Below, piece after piece: positions 13,300 through 24,023 of a stretch of 64,000 nucleotides of DNA. Every line of letters begins with the position of its first letter. Position 1 is the stretch's first letter. Source of the DNA: Ophiostoma sp. CBS 140.51 (lineage: Eukaryota > Ascomycota > Sordariomycetes > Ophiostomatales > Ophiostomataceae); the NCBI GenBank assembly GCA_029298735.1, contig JANSLP010000005.1, positions 354,802-418,801 on the forward strand, given 5' to 3'. The position numbers and the translations under genes are program-made. The notes beneath the pieces were generated by a model. That model ran no database searches. It was not told where the DNA came from and saw only the letters and a list, made by a program, of their open reading frames with translations.

Positions 13300-14645
13300 T
13301 CCATGTCTTCTGTTTCTCACACCCAATTCAGTTTGTGCTGGGACCCTTGTCTGTCTGATGAATCGGACTCCCGACCACAACAAGGTCGACAACGGTTTTG
13401 GCTAATACGAAAGAGGCCTGGCCAGCCCCATGGCGTTTGGGGCCAAGCCCACCTTAAGCGACCTACAGAAGCAACAAAACAGAAGAGCAGCAAAAACAGC
13501 AAAACCACACAACACGAACAGATCATCCGTCCAACGACGGCCGTGCCAGAAGTGACAATGTGTGTGCGGATGCGGATGCAGATACAAGCACATTGCAGAT
13601 GTGAGTCTCGCAGTTCTTTTAGGCCTCTTTCTGTTTCTCAAGTTGCGACCCTGTCCTTGCACTCCTCTCGTGATCTTGGTGTCTCCAGTATCCAGGCATT
13701 TGGCAAATCGGTTTCAAACTGGGCTGAACAAGCAATGCACAGTTGGCGACGGCGATCTTCCCCTTCCCGCCCCTGCACGTCTTTTGACAAAGGTTGCGTC
13801 TATTGTCTATTTTGCATGTTGCGTTTGCCGATTCGCTTTTCGGATTATGCGTTTTTGTCTGGGCTTCTTGGGCAATCTCTTGCTTGTATCATTATTCGTG
13901 TGTCGTCTTTTTCGGCATCGTCTCGTCTTGCCAGTCTTCTTTTAGCCTTGATTCGTCCTCTTTCCTCTTCTTCTGAATTGCTTCCACTTCTGTTTCTGAC
14001 CCTCTGGTCGGCCTCCTGCACGGTCCATCTCTTTTTATTTTCTTTCTTGCTCATGTTCCCCGTTTTTTGCGTCTCGCCCGTTTTGCTCCATCCCGCAGCG
14101 TCACTTCGACTCCCAGACTGACCCCCCCTTCTACTTCCAGGTCCATCTGCACTGCACATGCATACACACGCCGTACCGCACGAGTCTGTTCACAGATGAA
14201 TGTGGCCCCTGGTTCCTGGTCTGCTGAATTGTCCGACTGGCTTCAACAGAAAAGTTGTGCTTGTCCATCGCCGACCCTTGTCTTCCGTCACCCCTACCAC
14301 CCTCCCTTCCGGCAGCCTTCGGCGTCTGATACTTTGATATGCAATCGCATCCTCTAAGCCTCTTTGGCCGATACACAGGGCAAACACAGTTGGCGACGAG
14401 AGAGCTTGGGATTGTTTTGTCTCTTGATGTTCCGCAGATTATTACACTTTATTTCTTTATCCGTCTTTCTTTGGATTTTATCTGCATGCAGGCTGTGGGC
14501 TCCAGCGCTGCAACGCAGCTACAGTCGGCTCCTTGCTTGCTATTTGATAACCCCATGGCTGCTTTTGCTTTGATCGTCTTTTATTGATTTCCCTCCTTTT
14601 CCCCCTTCTTTCTATTTCTCTTTCCTTGAGCCAACGTTTACTAAC

Positions 14646-14672
14646 ATTATTATTATTATTATTACTATTATT
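14646..14672. repeat. ATT trinucleotide microsatellite
   Basis: Six perfect ATT units are followed by one ACT and two more ATT units, in non-coding DNA. Confidence 0.9.
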
Positions 14673-16679
14673 TTATTTTCTCTTCTGTTCTTTTCTTTTC
14701 TTTCTTCCATTCTACACTCCGTCTTCCGGCCCAATACCCCTGAACCCCTGAACCCTGCCACTGTCTGTGTTTCTTTTCTCTCGTCCTCGTCTCGTCCTTG
14801 CCCGCTTCCAGACTATCCATCCTCTCGTACGTGCATGCGTTCTCTCTCTCCTTCCCTTACAGCTTCACTCCCCTGATCCCTAAACCATGCAAAAAAAGAA
14901 GAAAATTTTCACTTTTGGTACCAACAGTACGCCTTGCTTGCCCGATGCACACATTAGTTGCATGTACACGCAATACACTGCGCCAAAAAATCACTACACA
15001 TCATCGCAGCGTATTATCCTGTTCAGAGAAGAGCTACCTAACCAGGACCAGGTTTCTACGTCATGCAATACGGATGCGGAGTTTTGTTAGGGCCTTTTCT
15101 CTCACAACACATACAACAAGAATACTACTGGTGTTCTCGCCGCCTTCTGTCGTTGCTGGCATCGCTGCCTTCGCCAACCTTACATCAAACCCCCGGTTTC
15201 CCGATCGTCGTGCTGCCCCAACCTTCATGCCCATTTATCCACCCACACTTCAAGCCCTTCGAACTCGACCAGTTTTTTACGTTGTGGGCCCTAGTTACAC
15301 TTGAAGCGACGACAGTACCCAATTTGGCGACAGTTTTGTCGCAACGCTTTCTTTTTGTATTTTCTTTTTTATTTGCTCTTTTTTTTTTTTACCATTTTCC
15401 AGCTGTGAATTTCTTTTCTTGGAAAGAGTCACAATTGCATTCTCAGCTCCCCCTATTTGTACAAAAAGCATTTGGGCATGTTGCTAGTGTAACACTGGCC
15501 AGAGCGTTTCTGTGCCCATGCCAATGCAGCAGCATTGAATCTTGACTTTATTGTCATGCTTGCCGTTCCCCCCCTGCAAAGACACGCGTTTTATGTTATT
15601 TTTGCTTCTAACAACTTCCCATTCGTTGTCTGCTTTGCGTGTTGCTTCATACCGTTTCGACAGATCGGCTCCTATTAGTGGGCTCTCTGTCACCGTTTTC
15701 AAAAGCATTGTCTGTTGCTGGCGGGCAAGGCCCAGTGCGTTCCATTTCGGAGCTATTATCCTGCAAATAGAGTTGGGCTGCACAGACAACGTCCAAAAAA
15801 AAGAGATTGCGCTTTCCAGAAAGGCCGCGTTTTGGTACTGCTGTCAAGTCGTGTGTATGTGCATTAGTGGCTCCAAGATGGTGCCCTCGATACACCACTC
15901 AGTCACTTAACCGTTTTACAGCTTCATTACCGCCTTTCGTTCCTTCGCGTCCTTCCCGCCCAGGGAGCATTTTGCGTGCTGCTCTCTTTAACTTTTACCC
16001 TACGTTCGGCTTCTGCTCAAGGTGGAAAATAAAGGAGAAAACAATAAAAGAAAACAGATAAGGGTAGCCAATGGCGGGTCTCAGCAACACTGCAAACAAA
16101 AATTACACCAGCAAGGCTACCCCATGGCCCAACATGTTAAAGCTGCCAAGTCGATCTGGACGTTGAATCTTGTCTCTCTGCTGTGCAAACTGTCTTTGAA
16201 ATATCCGACTGTGTTCGTCTCTTACCCTGGAAGACTGTAGCTTGTCTACCAGGCCAGTTGCAGCGCCCTACGAAAACGGAGAACGGTCAAGACGGCACTA
16301 TTTCAAGAGTGGGCATCCTTAACTTTATCTAGGTCCAGATCTCACCGCAGTCAAATCTTCCTCCCGGGGGTGTGACGACAAGATGCCCGTTCTGTCCTAG
16401 TACCGAGAATGACAGCTACAAACAAACGTCTCGGCACGGTACTTGCTCGTCCTCTTGAGTTCTCGCCTTGCAAATCCAACAGCGCTCATATATCCCTCTC
16501 TCGCAGTGCGGGTCAGCCATATAGACGAACTTATTATAGGGTACAGTATTGCCAGGGCATGGCCTCAGCACTCGAGACGAAGGAACCTTACCAGGTCCCA
16601 ATATCGATAATGGCCGCTTAAACACTGCCTCTGCTGTCTTTCCTGCGTACATACTACAGTGGTGTACGCGCTCTCGTTT

Positions 16680-17957
16680 CGTTCTTGGCACCTCATAAGC
16701 TACACCCCCCCCCTCGGGCCCTCTACCGTTGCGTCTCTTGTTCCTGGCCCTTGCAAGCAGCCCAACAAGCAGCCAGGTACCAAATATACACCATCATCTA
16801 CACAACACAAAACACGCAAACTGGTGGCTCATCTCTCTTGCCACTTATATCAGTTTTCGACAGCACTGTTCTGAAAAATCTTTCCCTCTACGACACATTG
16901 CGAGGAGAGATCGCCTGGCACCCTCCAGACTGCTACCCACACCCCCCTCTCTGACCTGTTATTTCAAGAAAACTTTTCCACCCCCCTCCCCCCTTCCCCC
17001 ATCTCGCAGACATACATACACTCAACATCCCATATTTGCTGGTCTTTGTAGTTCAATCTTTCTTTTTCAAATTTAAGCTCTCTCTCAAACGCCCTTTATT
17101 TTGTTCCTTCTCTCACAATTCTCATTTATTCACTCCTACCTTGTCCTCATCTAACACCTCCAACTCGTTTGCTACGAAAACTCATTAATATCTAATTCTC
17201 CTACTCTTTTATCCCCTCCCTTAGCTCCCAGTTCCTACTATTGCCCGTCCTCTCACGACATCGTCGAATTCTTCTTTTCATCGCCTAAGGCTAGCAGCTC
17301 GGGCAGATACTTCTCACTGTCCCTATCACTTACCCTGTGCCTTCACAACAAGGCAACACGAAAATTCCATCTCGAGCAACTGTTCTTCTAGAACCATCGT
17401 CAACTACGCGGCTAGTCCACAGTCGGTCTTTACCATCTCGGCAGTGCTTGCCTATTCTTGTTCTGTGTCGATTGGCGGAGAGAGACAGCTACACCAGCGC
17501 CAATCAAGAGGCCATGTCAACATCCTCGTTCCTTAACAGCTTGCCCAACAGAACTGGATGAACGTGGAGGGTGTCTTCCCCTAAAGATCCAAACACCTCC
17601 TTCATTACCCCCTCCCCCTTCTTACGAATATTTAACAGAGCTCTCCCATACTTTTTTTTATCTTCCCCCCTAGCTACAGCACTTTCAATATTCAATTTTG
17701 CCGTTTTGTGACACTGGGGGAAAACAGACACCGCGCTCTTTAACACGGCCACACCTATACAACAATCTTCTTGCCTTCTCTTCCCACTCCAAAACCATCA
17801 GCACGGCTCTATACGGTGGAAGAACCACGGCACATCTTCTATGAATAGTTGAATCGTTCTAGAAGTCTCAAAATAGTTCAGCGGGACAGGCCAACTATCC
17901 GGAGGACATCTTGTCCGTCAGAAATCACTACGAAGCGCACAAGAACGACAGAAGTTT
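16680..17957 (+). promoter_or_regulatory. Pyrimidine-rich leader/promoter of the Myb gene
   Basis: The + strand here is strongly C/T-rich with many CCCTCC and TTCTTC runs, a common feature of promoters and 5' leaders in filamentous ascomycetes. Short upstream ORFs are present, for example ATG at 17514 (15 codons) and ATG at 17841 (3 codons). No strong GTRNGT donor was seen between 17300 and 17957, which matters because the Myb reading frame has no ATG of its own nearby. The transcription start cannot be fixed by eye. Confidence 0.45.
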
Positions 17958-17984
17958 TAAAAACAACACCAGCATACCGCCACG

Positions 17985-20010
17985 TTGGCTCTCACCATCT
18001 CCTTTCAAGCGGACGACGTTGCCGTTGCCGGTGGATGCAGCCAGCTGCCCAGGCCATCTGGTTTCTCGCTCCACCAGCATCATCCGAACCTTTACAGGAC
18101 CAAGCCGCCAAGAATCGGGACTGAAAAGAGCAACAACAGCTACAAGATTGCATCTCTTCCGCGTTCTAACTCATTGCAACGGCCGGATCGTTCGTCGTTC
18201 TACCTCGGAAGCAGGGCAGATCGCGAGCGCTTGCCCACACTCGATCAATCAGAAGGCGGTGGCGGGTGCCCACCGCCCCATCGTCAGGACCATACTTCTC
18301 GGCCATCCAGCGCCATAGCCCGGACAGATACAGTCACCGTGGATATCACTTCTCTTCTCAAACGTTCCGACTCAGACGAGTCCCGTGTGTCGTCATCCCA
18401 ACAGCAGAACCAGCCGCCGCAAGAACAGGAACAACAACCGCTGCCGCCACCACAGCAACAAGCACAACTGCCAGCCGCGCTGCCTCTTGTGCCATACCGC
18501 TTCCAAGGAGCCCAAGATCAGTCCCGGTCTTCTTCACTCCCACCTCAACAGTCTTTCCAGCCAGCATCTGCTGTTTCATCTACACCGTCACCAGCCTCAG
18601 CTCCCGGAACACATCCTTTTCCACCTCTGGCAACAGCAGTTCCGGTAGCAACAGCGTCAACCCTACAGGCATCACGCACCCCGGCTATATTTCCTACATT
18701 TACTGGTCTTCAAACAGCACCGCTGAAGGGGGGGCCAGGTCTGTCCGCAGCGGGTGTGGTAAAGCGAAGCATGCCACCATACACGATAGACAGTCCCGCC
18801 AAGAAGCAGAGCAAATGGTCGGCAGAAGAGGACGCCCTGATCATCGAGCTGCGAGGCAGTGGTATGAAATGGGAGGACATTTCAAAGCGGTTGCCCGGAC
18901 GCAGTGCCATCAGCTGCAGACTTCATTACCAGAACTACCTAGAACGGCGAAGCGAGTGGGACGAAGAGAGAAAGAACAAGCTCGCGAGGCTCTACGAAAG
19001 GTACGTTGAAAAAATAAATAAACGACTACTAATAAGAGAAGTGCGCTAACATTTAACTTAGATTTAAACCTGACATGTGGGCGAAAGTGGCAGAAGAGAT
19101 GCAGGTGCCCTGGCGTGCCGCAGAAGCCATGCACTGGCAACTAGGAGAAGCTGATATGGCACGGCGAGCAGGCGTTACCCCCTTCTCCCTGACAGCGACA
19201 ACGATCGAGGCGTCATCGTCCGGACACCACCGCCGCTCTCCATCTCATCTGTCCTACCAGCAACATCCGCAAGCCCACGGCCACCATCACTCCCAGGGCG
19301 GTTTCCGACCAGATACTGGCAGCGCTGGTGGGAGCAGCAGCAGTGGTGCGCTCTCACCTCGTTACGGGCGCAGCGGCAACCCTTCGATGCCTCTACCTCC
19401 TCCACCGATGTCCATGCACGGAGATCGACTTGCTTCTGGCCTTGGAATGAGCAGCAGCAGCAGCTCTGGCCGTGGCTTTGGTTCTTCCTCTGGCAGGCGC
19501 GAACGAGGCAGCACGCCAGGCCGTGGGGGCAGCTCGTTTGGTGGCGGTCCATCTGATCCTGCCAATGCGATATATCACTACCACCAACACCACCCGCAAC
19601 AACACCAACACGCGGGGCCTGGGCTGCCACCGATTCAAACAGGTGGTGAACCTCCTCCTTTGCAACAACAAGAGCGACCAGGTGGCAGCAGTACCTTACC
19701 CAGCTTTGCGGAGATTACGACTGGGGTCAGTCCATACAGCACACCAGCGTATTCCCTTGGAGCCAGTCCTGCACCAAGCAACACGGACAGTCCCGGACCA
19801 GGCTCTGGCCACGGCTTTTCAGCTTATTCGACAGGAGGCTATGGGGTTGGCCCTGGACCGGAACCTCCGACATCTGCTGGTCCTGCTGGGAAACGCCGGG
19901 CTAGCCCCAACTTCGAGCCACGCGACCACCGCAGACGATATCTCCATTCACCCCGGTACGACGACGGCCGAGGTGGGGGCTCCTCCGGGGGTGGCTTTCA
20001 CAGAGGGTGA
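17985..20010 (+). CDS. Myb/SANT-like DNA-binding protein, two exons seen, 5' end unresolved
   Basis: Putative nuclear transcription regulator of a conserved fungal Myb family. One intron is clear: 19001-19061 (61 bp; donor GTACGT, branch GCTAAC, acceptor TTAG). Exons 17985-19000 and 19062-20010 join in frame through an Arg codon. A Gln/Pro-rich region is followed by a SANT/Myb repeat coded from about 18800 (key residues W-x-EEDALI, GMKWEDISKRLPGR, LHYQNYL). A second helical repeat crosses the splice junction (WDEER through MWAKVAEEM and WRAAEAMHWQLG). The tail is rich in Gly, Ser, His and Pro and ends Arg/Gly-rich. The frame opens after a stop at 17958-17960, but there is no in-frame ATG until 18771; 17985 is a TTG used here only as a placeholder. 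Either an upstream exon splices in (a CTCAC-like branch at 17990 and acceptor at 18009 are candidates), a non-AUG start is used, or the protein starts at 18771 (392 residues). The target genes are unknown. Confidence 0.85.
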
Positions 20011-22850
20011 AAGCGATGAATAACGAGCCAACGAAATTTTCCTATCTCACATTCTTTCTCCCACTTTGTTTTCTATTTCCCAACTTTTCTCCTTTCTCTG
20101 TTTTTTCTTCTTCCTCTTTGGGAACTACAGCACATTGCAGGGTTTTAGGCGCTGTTGTTGGCTATTTACAGGGGTCTGTTTTTGTTTCTTACTACAGATT
20201 TGCGCTTGCGTTGTCTATCCACTCACTACAGGGTTCCAAAGGACGTGCGTCAGGAGATACAGCACCTTTTCTCTTTCTTTCTCCTTCTTTTCGGATTTTT
20301 CTTTTCCTCTTTTTCAGGTACAAAAAGACGGGGCATGAGCAGGAGTCAGGCTAAAAAATGATAGAGGCTGGGAACCGGATAGTAAACGGAAATGGGGGTG
20401 CATACAAAAAAACACGACGTACACGACAACGGATGGGATTGGGTGCTGGGGCAGTTCTTAGAAGTGGGTTTTGAGGGTAGCCAGCCTTTCAGCTCCCTGT
20501 TTTTGTTTTTGTTATGCTCTTTTATTTTATTCTTTGCTTTCCTCTCTTTTTTTAACTGCGACTTACTTCAGCTTGTCTTCTTTCACACTCTCCTTTTCTC
20601 AACTCTCTGTTATTCCCCATCCCCCCCTCATGTTTTGTTAGCTGGTCTCGATGTACTTTGTTTCTCCGTCTATGAAACAGGCAGAGCTGTGTATTGCATT
20701 GGGTCTGGAGCGATATTTTTGCTTTCTGCAGCCTTTGCATTGATTCCGATTTTGATATATTTCCTTTTCTGTTCCTTTTGCTACTATTTTTACTTGTTTT
20801 CCCTTCATTATGATACCGGCATCCTGGGAGGATGACCGATGACTTCCCGATACATTCCCTCTCATATTATAGCGCTTTGTTAAATTCTATTGTGTTCTTT
20901 CCATATTTGTTCAAAACAAGTCCATGTTGCTAGTGCGTATCTTTTCAGTGTCTGATCAACATGTAACTTATTATCATGAGCATACAAAACAAACTAAAAG
21001 GAGGGTTTATTCCTTTTTCTCTTTCGTGCATGATACCGCATTGCCGGGACTCAGCCTCGCCTTTTTCTGCTGTTTTTCAGCTACGTGGATTTTTTTTAAT
21101 ATTTTTCTTTTCAAAAAGAAAGAAAGAAAATCGAACGAAGAATTGATAGTCTCAAGTATTAGGCAGCCGCCGTAGCCAAGCGTTTATGCACAGCTAAAAA
21201 TGTGTTCCTGGCAGGAAGCTGAAATTTTACGCTGTGCGCTTTTTGGCGTTGTTCGGGATAGGGGAGGGTACGTGCGTGAAAAAGAAAACCGAAAAAAGAA
21301 AACATCAAACATCATAGCTGAAAATACCATTTTCTTTCTCCCTCACAACCGCAGCAACACCAACTACCGAGACGTAGCTGAGAAATAAACATACCACAAA
21401 TCTGAATGACCAAACGACTGGTAAAAAAAGAAAAACAAAAAGGTAAATGACGATGTGGGAAGAACATAGCCGATGAACACGATAGCTACACTAAGAGATT
21501 GACAACGGGGACAAAAAAGAACACGAAGGAATAGGAAGGAACACGAACGAAGAGAAAGAAGAAAAAACGAGAACGCAACAAGAATAATGAAACAAGTCGA
21601 TCTGTCGTTGAAAAGCTATATTGCAGACGTATATAGGGGTGTGTGCAGATGTTGTTTCTTTGTTCTTGTCTCTTTTTCTCGTTTCTTTCCTATATTTCCT
21701 TCTTCTTTGGTGAGCATGTACAGTTTCCAAAACGCCTGGCTTTTGCTTCTCTGTTCATCTATTCGCCGTGTATGCATCTAGTCTGGCGTTTGCATATCGT
21801 CATGTCGGCTACCGGCTCCTTCTTCTGTTGGCACCTTGATTTTTAGGTTTTTTTTTATGAAAAAATCTTTCTCCCTCAATATCACGGTCGTACTCGGTGG
21901 TATCCTCTTCAGAGACGCGAGCAAATGGAAACCGTGAACTGCAGAATGGACAAAGTGATATGGGACACACAAAAAATAGGGCAGATAGACGACAGGGTCC
22001 GGGGTTTGAAAACGGAGATCAAAACGGAACGAAGATGATGACATTGGCGGTTATTGCAGCCAGACCACTACGCTATGCACAAGTAGCGCCCAACCTCTCT
22101 GCGAGACATCCAAGCACATCGTATGATATGTGTGAATGAGAGAAAATAATGTGCGAGGGAAGCCTGCTTCCATACGCTGCAGTACAAGCGAGTATCATAT
22201 CTTGGTTGGTGCGTGCGTTGGGTGGTCATAGTTCTTGGCCTTGCCTTGCCTCTTATTCCCTCGCTCTCGGGTGAGAGAAAATGGAAGAAGAGAAAGAAGC
22301 ACGAAACGGCTCACGTAGACCAAGTTTTAGTCAAATTATCAAATCCGAAGCACCGCCGTGTGTGTCGAAGGCTCGGACATCTCAAGAGTCGGTGAAAAAA
22401 GAAGAAATAAAGCTGATAGAGGCCTGAAGCACAGGGGACAATTGGCACTGGTAAAATAAAATAATAATAAAAACTCCAGCCACCCCTCCCCCCTAGTTTG
22501 TTAGTTTTCTCACGCTTCGTTGGTCGGATATTCCTTTTGCTTCCCCTCGTCTCCTTTCGTCTCATCACATACCGACGTTCTCCAGCCTACGAGGTACCAT
22601 CCCTCCCCTCTTTTGGTACCCTTTCGCGGTTTTGTCATGTTCCTGGACCCATGTAACTCGTAGAACCATGCAGGCAGATGGAACTATATCTACACGTAAG
22701 TTTGATAATGCTTGATGGAAGGAGCCATTTAGGCACAGTGATATTGTCTACTTGTCAAGAACTAGACAACGAACCGCCCCATCCAGTCCATCCGTTTTTT
22801 TTTGCCCTTGCCTAGGCAAAAGACAAGACACAGAGGCACTACTCCAAGTG
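20011..22850. other. Intergenic region between the Myb gene and TRM9 (convergent)
   Basis: Two convergent genes end into this 2.8-kb stretch, so its flanks probably hold both 3' UTRs. It is T-rich and A-rich in alternating blocks, with many homopolymer runs. No frame with a recognisable product was found. A tRNA A-box-like TAGCCAAGCG at 21173-21182 lacks a downstream B box and was rejected. Confidence 0.5.
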
Positions 22851-24023
22851 TCATAAGGGATCGGCCACCACCCACCAGTTGTCTTTTTCGTATCCGCTTG
22901 CCACTACGCGGCCTCCAACGGCTGCCACGTCGTCCTCCAGTTCGCCCTGTTTATAGAGATGATAGTAGCGGTGGAACGTCGGCGGGACGTGGGGCTGCTG
23001 TTGGGCCTCTGGATCCTTCTTCCCCTCTTCTTCGATCTTGTTGCTGCTGCTGTCTACCCCCTCCTGCTTCTGCATCTTGCCCTTTTTGCCGCCCTTGTCC
23101 TTGCCCTTGGGTTTGTTCTTATCCCTCATTGTCTTGACCCATGGCACGAGCAGATCTTGCTCACCGCCTGCTGCCCAGCCTCGTCGACTTGATGCCTGTT
23201 CCAGGGCCCATACGTAGAGGAGCACACGGCCAGACTGTAAAGGCGATAACGAAGTGGGTGAAGAGGAGGCTGGTGAGGAAGACTCAGAGAAGGAAGAGGG
23301 GGGTAAAGAGGGGCCAGGGGGGCCGGTAGTGGTGGTAGTTGGTGCCGGCGGCGTTTGGGATGAGTTGGCAGCAAAAGGCGGTTGCGGCTGTCGCTGCTGC
23401 TGCACATCTGGCCGCCGCACACACCGCAGAAGCTCCTCCACCGCTGCCTGCCGCCGTTCTCTCGTTGACAGGTGGTGGACCACGGCAATGCAGATGATAA
23501 AATCTGCACACTGGTCGCGAAAGGGAAGAGCCAGTGAGTCGGCCAGCAGTACGTCTGCACCCACTTGGTGTTGGGCGTGCTTTTCGTATGCAAACTTGGC
23601 TAGAGCGGGGCTCCTGTCACTTCCTAGAATGAACAGTTGGGGATCACCGGTTGGCGATGATGACGACGGCGGCGCCCCCGAGGCGCCGCTCAAATACTTG
23701 CCGTTGCCACAGCCGACATCAAGACCGATGGAGCCGGCAGGCTGGGCGGCGAGGAATTGAGCAACCAGAGGCCAGGGCGCATAGCGTGTGGCCGAGAAGT
23801 GGTCTGCAATGGCGTCGTACACCTCGTGAACATGCGTCTGTTCGTAGTGCGAGGCATCGTCGACGGTCACCTGGTCATCACTCGTGCTCTGGCCTTGACC
23901 TTGGTCTTGACCTTGATCATGATGATGATCGCCCTGGCTCAGACCGGTCTGAGAGTCAACTAGGTTCAACGGTCGTCGGCTGTCGGCCGTCATTTTAGTT
24001 TCTGCTCCTTCACTGGGCTGCAT
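22851..24023 (-). CDS. TRM9: tRNA wobble-uridine carboxymethyl methyltransferase Trm9
   Basis: Single-exon gene of 390 residues from the ATG at 24023; a second ATG lies ten codons later. Trm9 with its partner Trm112 uses SAM to methylate cm5U/cm5s2U at wobble position 34, the last step of mcm5 formation on Arg, Glu, Lys and related tRNAs after Elongator. A His/Gln/Asp-rich N-terminal leader precedes the conserved segment YEQTHVHEVYDAIADHFS (about 60-78). SAM motif I is GLDVGCGNGKY (about 100-110). GSDRSPALAKFA, a DSLALPFRD segment and the VVHHLSTRERR helix follow. The C-terminal FHRYYHLYKQGEL and the final YEKDNWWV are diagnostic of Trm9. Two low-complexity inserts interrupt the core: a Pro/Ser/Thr/Gln-rich one after LLRCVRRPD, and a Lys/Glu-rich one after PWVKTMRDKN, so the protein is longer than the yeast enzyme (279 residues). 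The open frame continues upstream to 24317, but that part reads like leader sequence. Confidence 0.9.
   Translation of the reverse strand: MQPSEGAETKMTADSRRPLNLVDSQTGLSQGDHHHDQGQDQGQGQSTSDDQVTVDDASHYEQTHVHEVYDAIADHFSATRYAPWPLVAQFLAAQPAGSIGLDVGCGNGKYLSGASGAPPSSSSPTGDPQLFILGSDRSPALAKFAYEKHAQHQVGADVLLADSLALPFRDQCADFIICIAVVHHLSTRERRQAAVEELLRCVRRPDVQQQRQPQPPFAANSSQTPPAPTTTTTGPPGPSLPPSSFSESSSPASSSPTSLSPLQSGRVLLYVWALEQASSRRGWAAGGEQDLLVPWVKTMRDKNKPKGKDKGGKKGKMQKQEGVDSSSNKIEEEGKKDPEAQQQPHVPPTFHRYYHLYKQGELEDDVAAVGGRVVASGYEKDNWWVVADPL

Larger units (their letters stand above)
2629..16679. other. About 14 kb gene-free region between CSL4 and the Myb gene
   Basis: I found no frame with recognisable domains, no transposon protein, no tRNA with a clear A/B box pair, and no 5S-like sequence. 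Open frames up to 443 codons exist (12790-14121, +), but they look like chance frames in GC- or pyrimidine-rich DNA. Local structure includes AT-rich islands (4321-4560 has 31% G+C by count; about 6650-7260 also looks AT-rich), short repeats at 13273-13299 and 14646-14672, and TACGACGTA-type words at 8608 and 13207. From about 13 kb onward the + strand becomes increasingly C/T-rich, as is common upstream of fungal genes. It could hold long non-coding RNAs, an extended regulatory region of the Myb gene, or unrecognised small multi-exon genes. Confidence 0.5.

Noticed and set aside
12790..14121. 443-codon open frame (+)
   Set aside because: It starts at GTG, has no domain, reads as mixed Ser/Cys/Arg/Leu-rich text, and several frames on both strands are open over the same DNA. 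Best explained by base composition upstream of the Myb gene.
21173..21182. tRNA A-box-like TAGCCAAGCG
   Set aside because: No B box (GGTTCRANYCC type) within about 90 bases and no foldable acceptor stem.
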